Assembly (NCBI GenBank): GCA_033764965.1
Contig: JANRIN010000108.1
Coordinates: 1-64,000, forward strand
Direction: 5' to 3'
DNA: 64,000 nt
DNA from: JSC-12 sp033764965
GTDB lineage: Bacteria; Cyanobacteriota; Cyanobacteriia; Leptolyngbyales; Leptolyngbyaceae
Positions 9,021 through 16,298 of the stretch are shown here, piece after piece. A program made the translations under genes and the position numbers. Below the pieces are notes generated by a model, which had not been told where the DNA came from, made no database searches, and saw only the letters and a list, made by a program, of their open reading frames with translations. Positions within the stretch are counted from its first letter, which is position 1. Each line of letters begins with the position of its first letter.

Positions 9021-10034
9021 ATGGATCTGGTAAAACTCCAGAACATTTTAGACAACACAGCTTTTGCCATCCTGTTTGTCACGATGTTGGGCTATTGGGT
9101 GGGCGCAGCTTTTCCGGCTGTCCCTTACCTGAGCCTGATTGGGACGACGGGGATGGCGATCGCAAACCTGTGTATGGCAACCTTACTGGGTGCCCGCTGG
9201 CTGGAAGCAGGCTATTTCCCTTTAAGCAATTTGTACGAGTCCTTGTTTTTTCTTACCTGGGGCATCACTACGATTCATCTCATTGCCGAGCAGATGAGCC
9301 GGAGTCGGTTAGTAGGCACAGTGACGGCTCCCGTGGCAATGGGGATCGCTGCCTTTGCTGCCCTGACGCTGCCCCAGGATATGCAGGAGTCTGCGCCCCT
9401 CGTTCCGGCGCTCAAGTCCAACTGGTTGATGATGCACGTCAGCGTCATGATGCTGAGTTACGCCACGCTGATGGTGGGGGCACTGTTGGCGATCGCGTTT
9501 CTGGTTGTGACTCGTGGGCAAAATATTGAGTTGCGCGGCAGTTCAGTCGGAACGGGAAGCTATCGCGATCGCGGCTATCAACTCCGTAAAGCCGGCGAAC
9601 CCGTCAACGAATTCACCCCCGAAGTGACGGCTGCATTTTCGGGAGGAACTGGCTCGACGGCTGTTTTGACTCCTCCAGCCGCAACAACCGCGCCTGTTCT
9701 CTCGCCCCAACGCCTGACTTTGGCAGACACCCTGGACAACATCAGCTATCGGGTGATTGGGCTGGGCTTTCCCCTCCTGACGATCGGGATTATTGCGGGA
9801 GCGGTTTGGGCAAACGAGGCGTGGGGTTCTTATTGGAGTTGGGATCCCAAAGAAACCTGGGCATTGATTACCTGGCTAGTGTTTGCTGCCTATCTGCATG
9901 CACGCATTACCAAAGGTTGGCAGGGCAGACGACCCGCGATTTTGGCAGCGATCGGGTTTTTCGTGGTTTGGGTTTGTTATCTTGGTGTGAATTTGTTGGG
10001 TCAAGGGCTTCATAGCTACGGCTGGTTTCTGTAA
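9021..10034 (+). CDS. ccsB: Cytochrome c biogenesis protein (CcsA/ResC family)
   Basis: Integral membrane protein of the System II haem delivery and ligation complex, equivalent to chloroplast CcsA and called CcsB in many cyanobacterial annotations. It should mature cytochrome f and c6 on the lumen side. The tryptophan-rich WWD-type haem motif WGSYWSWDPKETWALITW is present, followed by HARITKGW and an essential-type His near the C-terminus (GQGLHSYGW). About eight membrane segments are visible. A variable polar insert (about residues 170-230) separates segments. An ATG at 9000 exists, but GGAGGAGAGG at 9005-9014 points to the ATG at 9021 (337 aa). Confidence 0.93.
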   Translation: MDLVKLQNILDNTAFAILFVTMLGYWVGAAFPAVPYLSLIGTTGMAIANLCMATLLGARWLEAGYFPLSNLYESLFFLTWGITTIHLIAEQMSRSRLVGTVTAPVAMGIAAFAALTLPQDMQESAPLVPALKSNWLMMHVSVMMLSYATLMVGALLAIAFLVVTRGQNIELRGSSVGTGSYRDRGYQLRKAGEPVNEFTPEVTAAFSGGTGSTAVLTPPAATTAPVLSPQRLTLADTLDNISYRVIGLGFPLLTIGIIAGAVWANEAWGSYWSWDPKETWALITWLVFAAYLHARITKGWQGRRPAILAAIGFFVVWVCYLGVNLLGQGLHSYGWFL

Positions 10035-10453
10035 TGAATGATTTTCAACCCCTGAGTGACGATGAAGTATTGTACGTGAGCCTGGGTCGCGTGCTGATGT
10101 CGAACCCCACCTTCAAAGTGGGGGAATTTTTGGATGCGCTGGCTCAAGCCATTAGCGATCGCGAAGATGATTGGACCGATGACCACGAAGGCTGGTTTAG
10201 TGACGGGTTGGACTGTGAAGCGTTGCGATTTAATTCTCAGGGTTGGCAGCGGGGGCGAGTCCGAATTCGATTAGAGTTTATGCCGGATGGACCCAGACCA
10301 CAACTGCCGGAGCGTCGCACCAGCCACAGACGGGCAGAAAAAATTGAACCTCGTCCGGATGATATTTATCGTGCTGACCGAGACGATAGCCTGCGATCCG
10401 ATCGTCCCCGCTTGGAGCTAGATGACATTTATCGCGCCCCTGACGATTATTAA
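10034..10453 (+). CDS. Small KGK-like cyanobacterial protein
   Basis: A 139-aa soluble protein. Residues 1-85 resemble the cyanobacterial KGK family: LSDDEVLYVSLGRVL at the start, a central CEAL segment and GWQRGRVRIRLEFMPD, where RGR occupies the place of the KGK triplet. The last 50 residues are charged and contain two DDIYRA copies. Its ATG shares one base with the ccsB stop codon, so it is translationally coupled to ccsB. Function is unknown. Confidence 0.6.
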   Translation: MNDFQPLSDDEVLYVSLGRVLMSNPTFKVGEFLDALAQAISDREDDWTDDHEGWFSDGLDCEALRFNSQGWQRGRVRIRLEFMPDGPRPQLPERRTSHRRAEKIEPRPDDIYRADRDDSLRSDRPRLELDDIYRAPDDY

Positions 10454-10465
10454 TGAATTCCGCTA

Positions 10466-11470
10466 ATGAATTCCTCCTGGACTCCGCTTCATGCTTGCCT
10501 GCACCAAACTCTCAAGGCGCGGCAACTGCTGAAGCAGAGTCAACCTATTTTGGTGGCGGTGTCCGGTGGACAAGATTCTCTCTGTCTGGCGAAACTACTG
10601 CTCGATCTGCAACCTAAATGGCAATGGCAGTTGGCGATCGTCCATTGTGATCATCGTTGGCGAGCCGACTCTTCTGCAAATGCGGCGTTTGTGCAGCACC
10701 TCGCCCAAACCTGGAAACTACCTTACTTTCAGCAAACTGCGGATGAGATTCCTCCTACGGAAGCGACAGCTAGGGAATGGCGTTATGCCGCTTTGGCAAC
10801 GATCGCCCAGCAGCAGGGTTACGACCAGGTTGTCACAGGACACACCGCCAGCGATCGTGCTGAAACCTTGCTCTACAACCTGATTCGCGGCAGTGGGGCA
10901 GATGGGTTGCAAGCGCTCACCTGGCAGCGTCCTTTAGTTCCAGGCGTGACGCTGGTGCGTCCCTTGCTGGAGATAACTCGGCAGCAAACGGGCGAGTTTT
11001 GTCAGGAGCAACAGCTTCCAGTATGGGAGGATTCTACCAATCAAGATTTGAGCCATGCCCGCAACCGCATTCGTCTGGACGTACTGACCTACCTGCGAAC
11101 CCACCTGAATCCTCAAGTTGATCGCACCCTGGCACGCACGGCTGAACTTTTACAGGCAGATGTGGAGTTTTTGGAGCAGGAAGCGGCTCAGTTATTGCAA
11201 CAAGCAAGTCCTGATCGAGTGTCGCTCGATCGCCGTGTGTTGCAAGTTGCACCGATCGCCCTGCAACGCCGAGCCATGCGGCAGTTGCTTCAGGCGCTGT
11301 TGCCAGTCCCACCAGAATTTGAACACATTGAAAAGTTAGTTGCGCTGATCAAGGCTCCGAATCGTAGCCAAACTGATCCGTTCCCCAGTGGCACGATCGC
11401 CCAGGTACAAGGAGACTGGATTCATTTTTTAAGCACGACAACTACCGATCAGGATGCTCCTACGGGTTGA
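10466..11470 (+). CDS. tilS: tRNA(Ile)-lysidine synthase
   Basis: Modifies C34 of the tRNA-Ile CAU anticodon to lysidine, changing both codon reading and aminoacylation. The N-terminal PP-loop ATPase motif is VAVSGGQDSLCLAKLL (about residues 31-46), followed by IVHCDHRWRADS and the GHTASDRAETLLYNLIRGSG motif. The last 100 residues are the TilS substrate-binding region. The length of 334 aa is typical for cyanobacteria. The 3' end overlaps convergent hmpF by 22 bp. Upstream genes ccsB and the KGK-like gene run in the same direction with a 12-bp gap, so they may share a transcript. Confidence 0.95.
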   Translation: MNSSWTPLHACLHQTLKARQLLKQSQPILVAVSGGQDSLCLAKLLLDLQPKWQWQLAIVHCDHRWRADSSANAAFVQHLAQTWKLPYFQQTADEIPPTEATAREWRYAALATIAQQQGYDQVVTGHTASDRAETLLYNLIRGSGADGLQALTWQRPLVPGVTLVRPLLEITRQQTGEFCQEQQLPVWEDSTNQDLSHARNRIRLDVLTYLRTHLNPQVDRTLARTAELLQADVEFLEQEAAQLLQQASPDRVSLDRRVLQVAPIALQRRAMRQLLQALLPVPPEFEHIEKLVALIKAPNRSQTDPFPSGTIAQVQGDWIHFLSTTTTDQDAPTG

Positions 11471-13200
11471 GGAGTGGTCAGGCTGTGAAGCAACTGCTGC
11501 ATCTCGGCGAGCGTCTGTTGCTGGTAGTCGCGGCTTTCTTGTACCTGGCTGAGAGATCCCGCAATTGCTTCCAGTTGTTGCCGAATGCTATCGGCTCCAT
11601 CTTGGACGGGTTGCAAGATTTCCTGATACAGCATGACCCGACCCTGGGCTTCGGCAGCGGCTACCCTATGACCCACCAATTCAAACTCCAACTGCTTCAA
11701 CTCACTGCGGCGGTTTTCTTGCTCTGCAGTTTGACTCGTGACCAATTGTTCTGCCTGCTGAATTGCAGTCTTCATTTGCTCAATCTGAGCTTCCAATTTT
11801 TGCAGTTCTTCAACTTGTTGCTGGCGCTGAGTCTCCACTAACGCCGTGATTGGACTGAGATCGATGCTAACAGTCGCGCCTTCTGGGGCGGGAAGTCCTT
11901 GCCGCCGACACAACACCGCCTGATGCTGGCTCAAAATACTTTTACGCGATTGCAAACTTCGCCGCTGACCTACTAGAGTTTCATTCAGCATCTGGTAGCC
12001 ATCCTGCTCATCTGCCAGTTCATTCTCCAAATTCAGGCGATCGTACTCGTTGGCAGATTGAATTTTTGCCTTGAGTTGATCGATCTCCTGTTGTTTGGCT
12101 GTCAGTTCTTCTTCTTGACTTTGCACAAAGCCAGAGAGTTTAGCGAGTTCCGCTTCCATCTCCTGGGCTAACCGTTGCAACTCATCGATCGGCATTTTCT
12201 CCAATGCCTCAACGTCGATTTGAGTGCCTACATTCACCCCATCGCTTTCTGCTAAACGGAATAACTGCTGGTGCATCTCTTCCGAGGTTTGGGATTGAGC
12301 CGATAGCAGGTGTAAATATTCTTGCTTGGTTGTCAAAGCGGTTTGCTGTGCCTTTAACTCCGAGCGAGCTTGTTCCAAAGCGTTTTGGGCTTCGTGCCAG
12401 GATTGCCAGCGATCGTGAATCTCCTGCGCTTGCCGCTCCACGTCACTTTGTTGTTGCTGTGCCTGCGATCGTAACTGCTCAAAGGTTTGCCAGTGTTGCC
12501 CCAATTGCTCCTGCTGCTGGTTAAACGTTGCCAGAGAGCGGTTGACCTGTTCCTGCACGACATCAGTTGCAGGCAGCGTGCTGGCGAGTTGGTTTAAGAA
12601 GTTTTGCAGCGATCGAGCTTTTTCCTCGTCTAAGGCTCCTCCTGGAGCGGCAGACGATTGTTGTTCTTCAAACCGGCGCATCTCTCCCCGGAGATGCTCC
12701 CAGGCACCTTCCAGTTCTTGGCGATTGCGCTCGTAAGATTCTTTCTGGCGTTCAATTTCTTCCCGGAGCGCTTCCAGTTCCTGCCGTTGAGAGTCGAACT
12801 TTTCAAAGTCTTCTTCCATTTGCTGAAGCTGTTCTCGTCGAGCTTCCATATCCATTTCTCGACGATTTAGCTCCTGACTTTGATAGGTCAGAGATTGCTT
12901 CCACTGCTCAATCTCTTCTTCCTGGGTTTTAAATTTCTCCTGCATCCGGGAGAAATTTTGCAGAATGCTGACGAGGGGTCGTCCAGCTTCTTGAACTCGC
13001 TGAATTTGACGATTTCCAGCAATGTCCACCAAGACGAGAGTGCCTGCACCGTAATTGTTTGCTTCGTCTGATGGAATGATTTCATCGCCGGACACTGCTG
13101 TCCAGTTTTGCTCTGTCCGCTGACACGCCAGCAGTTTCAGTTCTGCCTTTGCTCCACCAATAAATCCACTTTTCTTTTGAACTTCCGCTAGATACAGCAC
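11449..13200 (-). CDS. hmpF: Pilus motility taxis protein HmpF
   Basis: A 583-aa cyanobacterial coiled-coil protein needed for type IV pilus-driven motility and phototaxis, and known to localise at cell poles in filamentous species. The diagnostic N-terminus is a short globular region (LYLAEVQKKSGFIGGAKAEL...LLACQR), followed by almost continuous heptad-rich coiled coil from about residue 85 to the end, with Gln- and Glu-rich runs. The longest open frame begins at 13242, but the GTG at 13200 has AAGAGGAT upstream and gives the family start. It is divergent from the pil/hmp chemotaxis operon, which fits a shared role. Confidence 0.9.
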   Translation of the reverse strand: MLYLAEVQKKSGFIGGAKAELKLLACQRTEQNWTAVSGDEIIPSDEANNYGAGTLVLVDIAGNRQIQRVQEAGRPLVSILQNFSRMQEKFKTQEEEIEQWKQSLTYQSQELNRREMDMEARREQLQQMEEDFEKFDSQRQELEALREEIERQKESYERNRQELEGAWEHLRGEMRRFEEQQSSAAPGGALDEEKARSLQNFLNQLASTLPATDVVQEQVNRSLATFNQQQEQLGQHWQTFEQLRSQAQQQQSDVERQAQEIHDRWQSWHEAQNALEQARSELKAQQTALTTKQEYLHLLSAQSQTSEEMHQQLFRLAESDGVNVGTQIDVEALEKMPIDELQRLAQEMEAELAKLSGFVQSQEEELTAKQQEIDQLKAKIQSANEYDRLNLENELADEQDGYQMLNETLVGQRRSLQSRKSILSQHQAVLCRRQGLPAPEGATVSIDLSPITALVETQRQQQVEELQKLEAQIEQMKTAIQQAEQLVTSQTAEQENRRSELKQLEFELVGHRVAAAEAQGRVMLYQEILQPVQDGADSIRQQLEAIAGSLSQVQESRDYQQQTLAEMQQLLHSLTTPQPVGAS

Positions 13201-13826
13201 GCCAACAATCCTCTTCTGTGTCTGTGACCGATAAGAACTCACCTCTAACTCAGTCTCGACCCCTCTGACTGAGAACTCAATGCCCTGAGCTAACTTCGAT
13301 AACTAGCAAACCTTCAAGTCAATCCAACGTTCGAACGACTGAATACTGCTTCAATTTACTTCAACCAAACAGGTTGGATGCGTTGCGATCGCAATTTTAG
13401 TTGCTTGCAATTCAATGTCACCCAGTGAGAAGTGTTGAAAACTCCTTTCAATATTAACTTTCAGTCACCTAGCCAGAGTTATAGTCCATGTGCCACGAAG
13501 AATCCAGTAAGGTTAGCGTGCCCAACCAACACGATCGCCTATCAGAAATAAGCCGCATATCAGGCAAACTATCTTAGTCATCTGACAAAAGCAAGGACTG
13601 CAATCAATGGGAAGGATAGAGTCATGCTGAATCTTGCTCTCTAATCTAACATCGCTTTGCTGAGTGGTTGCAAAGAAGTGTAACAACCAGGTTGGACAAA
13701 TCCCCAAGCTTCACGAATTGCAAACCCTCTGCAACGATGATTTTAAGGAAGAGGTATAACAGGGATAGTTTCTTGAAAGTAGATTTATTGCGACCTGCCC
13801 CAGCCTAAAACCGAAAACTTATTCCA
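13201..13826. promoter_or_regulatory. Divergent control region between hmpF and the pil chemotaxis operon
   Basis: A 626-bp region without a credible gene, AT-richer than its neighbours. It must hold promoters for hmpF leftward and pilG rightward. A possible -10 (TATAAC, 13756-13761) lies about 66 bp before pilG. No convincing -35, operator or riboswitch was recognised. pilG has no clear ribosome binding site ahead of its ATG. Confidence 0.5.
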
Positions 13827-15131
13827 ATGCAAGGCAAGCTCAGTGAAATTGATATTCGCAGTATTCTGCAACTGATTGAGTTGGGGCAGCGTACCGGTGA
13901 GCTATTTGTTGAAGCCTACCCTCCGCAGCCCAGCATCCCTGAGCCCGTTAGTTCCTCTGATGCTCGAAATGCTCAGTCTTTGGGCGGTCGCTTCTGGTTT
14001 GTTTTTTTCTTAAACGGGCGCATTATCTATGCCGCAGATACCGATCGCAGCATTGCTCGGTTACGGGATTATTTACGCCGTTATCAAGCTGATGCGCTAG
14101 TGAGCCAGTTTACTGAGCAAGCGATCGCCACTACCAATGCGGCTGAGTATGGCTACTTGTGGGCACTGCTAGAACGCCACACCCTGACTCCAGCGCAGGG
14201 ACGCAGCATCATCCACAGCATGGTGCATGAAACTTTGTTTGATTTGCTGAGTTTGCACCAGGGTTCCTTTGTGTTTGAAGTCAGTCCGCCCCTGTCGCCC
14301 CAACTCACCACCCTGGAAATCTCGCCGCAATTGACCCGAACCATGAAGCAAGTGCAGCAGTGGAAGTTGTTGCATCCGTACATTCAAACTCCGGAACAGT
14401 GTCCTTATGTGGCAAATGTCGAAGTCCTGAAGCACAGCCTATCAGGGCGCACGTTTGACAAATTGAAAGGATTTGCTGATGGCAAAACTTCTCTGCGACA
14501 AATAGCCCGCTACTTAAATCGAGATATTTTGACCGTTGCCAAAGCGATTTATCCTTACGTGCAGCAGGGCGTGATTCAGATGCCTTTGCCGGGAGATGAA
14601 CCGAAGCCGAATTTGGCACGATCGCCCCTGAGTCAAGACCCTCGCACCAGCCCTAAAGTTGTTTGCATTGATGACGGGGCAACCGTGCGCGAAATGGTGC
14701 AGGCGATGTTGTCTCCCTATGGGTACGAAGTGACGACGATCGAAAATCCCCTGGATGCCCTGAGCCTGGTTTTTCGACTTAATCCAGATTTGATTCTGTG
14801 CGATATTGCGATGCCAGAGCTAGATGGGTACGAAATTTGTGCCATGTTGCGAACCTCCACTGCCTTCCGCCAAACGCCGATCGTCATGCTGACGGGCAAA
14901 GATGGATTTATCGATCGCGTCAAAGCTCGCATGGTTGGAGCCACAGAATACTTAACTAAACCCTTTGGTGAAAATGAGTTATTAATGATAGTCGAAAAAT
15001 ATGCAGGTTTAGGCTATCCTGAACGCCAACAGAGTACTCTATTGGCAGATCCATCGATTAACTCATCCGCTCATGAGTTAATAATGAATAGAACTGACGC
15101 AACTTCGACATCATCAACGCCACTTAATTAG
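13827..15131 (+). CDS. pilG: PatA-like response regulator (PATAN and receiver domains)
   Basis: First gene of the pilus chemotaxis operon (PilG in Synechocystis, HmpA in Nostoc). It has 434 aa. The N-terminal PATAN/DUF4388-type domain (about residues 1-180) begins MQGKLSEIDIRSILQLIELG and includes FVFFLNGRIIYAADTD. A middle helical part (GKTSLRQIARYL) precedes a C-terminal CheY-type receiver (about 277-400) with the phosphoacceptor Asp326 in LILCDIAMPELDG, acidic residues in CIDDGAT, and Lys in YLTKPF. It probably relays phosphate from PilL to the pilus motors. The Ser/Thr-rich tail after residue 400 is likely disordered. Confidence 0.9.
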   Translation: MQGKLSEIDIRSILQLIELGQRTGELFVEAYPPQPSIPEPVSSSDARNAQSLGGRFWFVFFLNGRIIYAADTDRSIARLRDYLRRYQADALVSQFTEQAIATTNAAEYGYLWALLERHTLTPAQGRSIIHSMVHETLFDLLSLHQGSFVFEVSPPLSPQLTTLEISPQLTRTMKQVQQWKLLHPYIQTPEQCPYVANVEVLKHSLSGRTFDKLKGFADGKTSLRQIARYLNRDILTVAKAIYPYVQQGVIQMPLPGDEPKPNLARSPLSQDPRTSPKVVCIDDGATVREMVQAMLSPYGYEVTTIENPLDALSLVFRLNPDLILCDIAMPELDGYEICAMLRTSTAFRQTPIVMLTGKDGFIDRVKARMVGATEYLTKPFGENELLMIVEKYAGLGYPERQQSTLLADPSINSSAHELIMNRTDATSTSSTPLN

Positions 15132-15224
15132 GAAATTAGGGGTACTTTAGTTATTAGCGGTTGACAATGAACGATGTTGGGTTCTTCCCCATCAACGAAT
15201 AAGGCGGCAAGCAGGTAGCAAAGT

Positions 15225-15590
15225 ATGAGTACAGTTCTGGTTGTGGAAGACAGTGTCACCCAACGGGAAATGATTAAAGACCTCTTGAAAGGCAGTGGTC
15301 TGGATGTTTCAGTCGCAAGCGATGGTGTAGAGGCGCTGGAACAAATCCAGGGAAGTTGCCCTGACCTGGTCGTGCTGGATATTGTGATGCCTCGGATGAA
15401 CGGCTATGAGGTCTGCCGTCGCCTCAAAGCAGACCCCAAAACGCAAAATGTGCCCGTTGTGATGTGTTCCTCCAAGGGAGAAGAGTTCGATCGCTACTGG
15501 GGGATGAAACAGGGAGCCGATGCTTACATTGCGAAACCTTTTCAGCCAACGGAACTGGTGGGAACAGTCAAACAATTATTAAGAGGATAG
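15225..15590 (+). CDS. pilH: CheY-like response regulator
   Basis: A stand-alone receiver domain of 121 aa (PilH/HmpB type). It has the acidic pocket (VVEDS near residue 7), the phosphoacceptor Asp52 in LVVLDIVMPRMNG, the switch Ser in VVMCSSKG and the conserved Lys in IAKPF. It lacks an output domain, so it should act by protein contact or as a phosphate sink. The start is an ATG at 15225 with AGCAGG upstream. The CheW gene follows 11 bp after its stop. Confidence 0.93.
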   Translation: MSTVLVVEDSVTQREMIKDLLKGSGLDVSVASDGVEALEQIQGSCPDLVVLDIVMPRMNGYEVCRRLKADPKTQNVPVVMCSSKGEEFDRYWGMKQGADAYIAKPFQPTELVGTVKQLLRG

Positions 15591-15601
15591 GTGCTGTTCG
15601 G

Positions 15602-16132
15602 ATGGTAGGAAACCCCGATTTTTTAACCGGTAGAGGACAGGATCAAGCTCCGGAGTTTCAAGAACTCGAAAGCCCGGAAGGTGAGTTACACCTTCGCTTT
15701 TACGTCACTTCCGGCAACGAGTTTGCTTTACCTGCCACGGGAATTCGAGAGGTTCTATCTCCCACCCCGGATCGAATTACGCCGATCCCGAATGTTTCGC
15801 CGCTACTTTTGGGTACGCTCAACGTGCGGGGTCGGGTGGTTTGGGTGGCTGACCTGGGTCAGTTCCTGGGAGACCCGACTCCATTGAATACGGACAAGCC
15901 AGAGGTTTCGGTGATTGCTGTTGAAGACCAGGACACCATGTTGGGGTTAGCCGTCGATCGCATTGTTGGCATGGAATGGCTGGACCTGGATGAAGTGCAG
16001 ATGTCAGCCAACGTTCCAGACAGCGTTGCGCCATTTCTTCGGGGTGAGTGGATACTGGATGAACACGCAAACAAGACACTGCGGTTACTCGATCAGGTGG
16101 CAATTCTACGATCGGCTCGCTGGGCAGCCTGA
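15602..16132 (+). CDS. pilI: CheW-like adaptor protein
   Basis: Couples the MCP receptor to the CheA kinase. One CheW domain of 176 aa shows LRFYVTSGNEFALPATGIREVL, then IPNVSPLLLGTLNVRGRVVWVADL, and near the C-terminus LGLAVDRIVGMEWLDLDEVQ. A longer frame reaches back to 15464 inside pilH, but that part shows no CheW similarity. The ATG at 15602, 11 bp after pilH, is the likely start. It corresponds to PilI/HmpC. Confidence 0.92.
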   Translation: MVGNPDFLTGRGQDQAPEFQELESPEGELHLRFYVTSGNEFALPATGIREVLSPTPDRITPIPNVSPLLLGTLNVRGRVVWVADLGQFLGDPTPLNTDKPEVSVIAVEDQDTMLGLAVDRIVGMEWLDLDEVQMSANVPDSVAPFLRGEWILDEHANKTLRLLDQVAILRSARWAA

Positions 16133-16145
16133 GGGAGAGTAGACG

Positions 16146-16298
16146 ATGACTCCAGATGCAAGCGATAAAATTGGACAAGCACTCTTGAAAATTGAGGATA
16201 GGATGGAGGCTACTCCAGCGCTATCGAGTAAGCCTTTGAGGCTGCAGTTATCGTACTCGTCAATGAATTGGGAGAAGGCACATGGCATCAGGTACTGA
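16146..16298 (+). CDS. Possible 50-aa small ORF between pilI and pilJ
   Basis: Begins ATG at 16146 with GGGAG at 16133-16137, eight bases upstream, and ends TGA at 16296-16298, overlapping the pilJ start by 17 nt in another frame. The predicted peptide begins MTPDASDKIGQALLKIEDRM. The well-placed ribosome site and overlap suggest a coupling peptide, but nothing in the sequence proves expression. It has no recognisable domain. Confidence 0.3.
   Translation: MTPDASDKIGQALLKIEDRMEATPALSSKPLRLQLSYSSMNWEKAHGIRY

Noticed and set aside
15161..15189. TTGACA before pilH as a separate promoter
   Set aside because: A perfect -35 hexamer is present, but no -10-like sequence occurs at 16-19 bp spacing. 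pilH probably depends on the pilG promoter.
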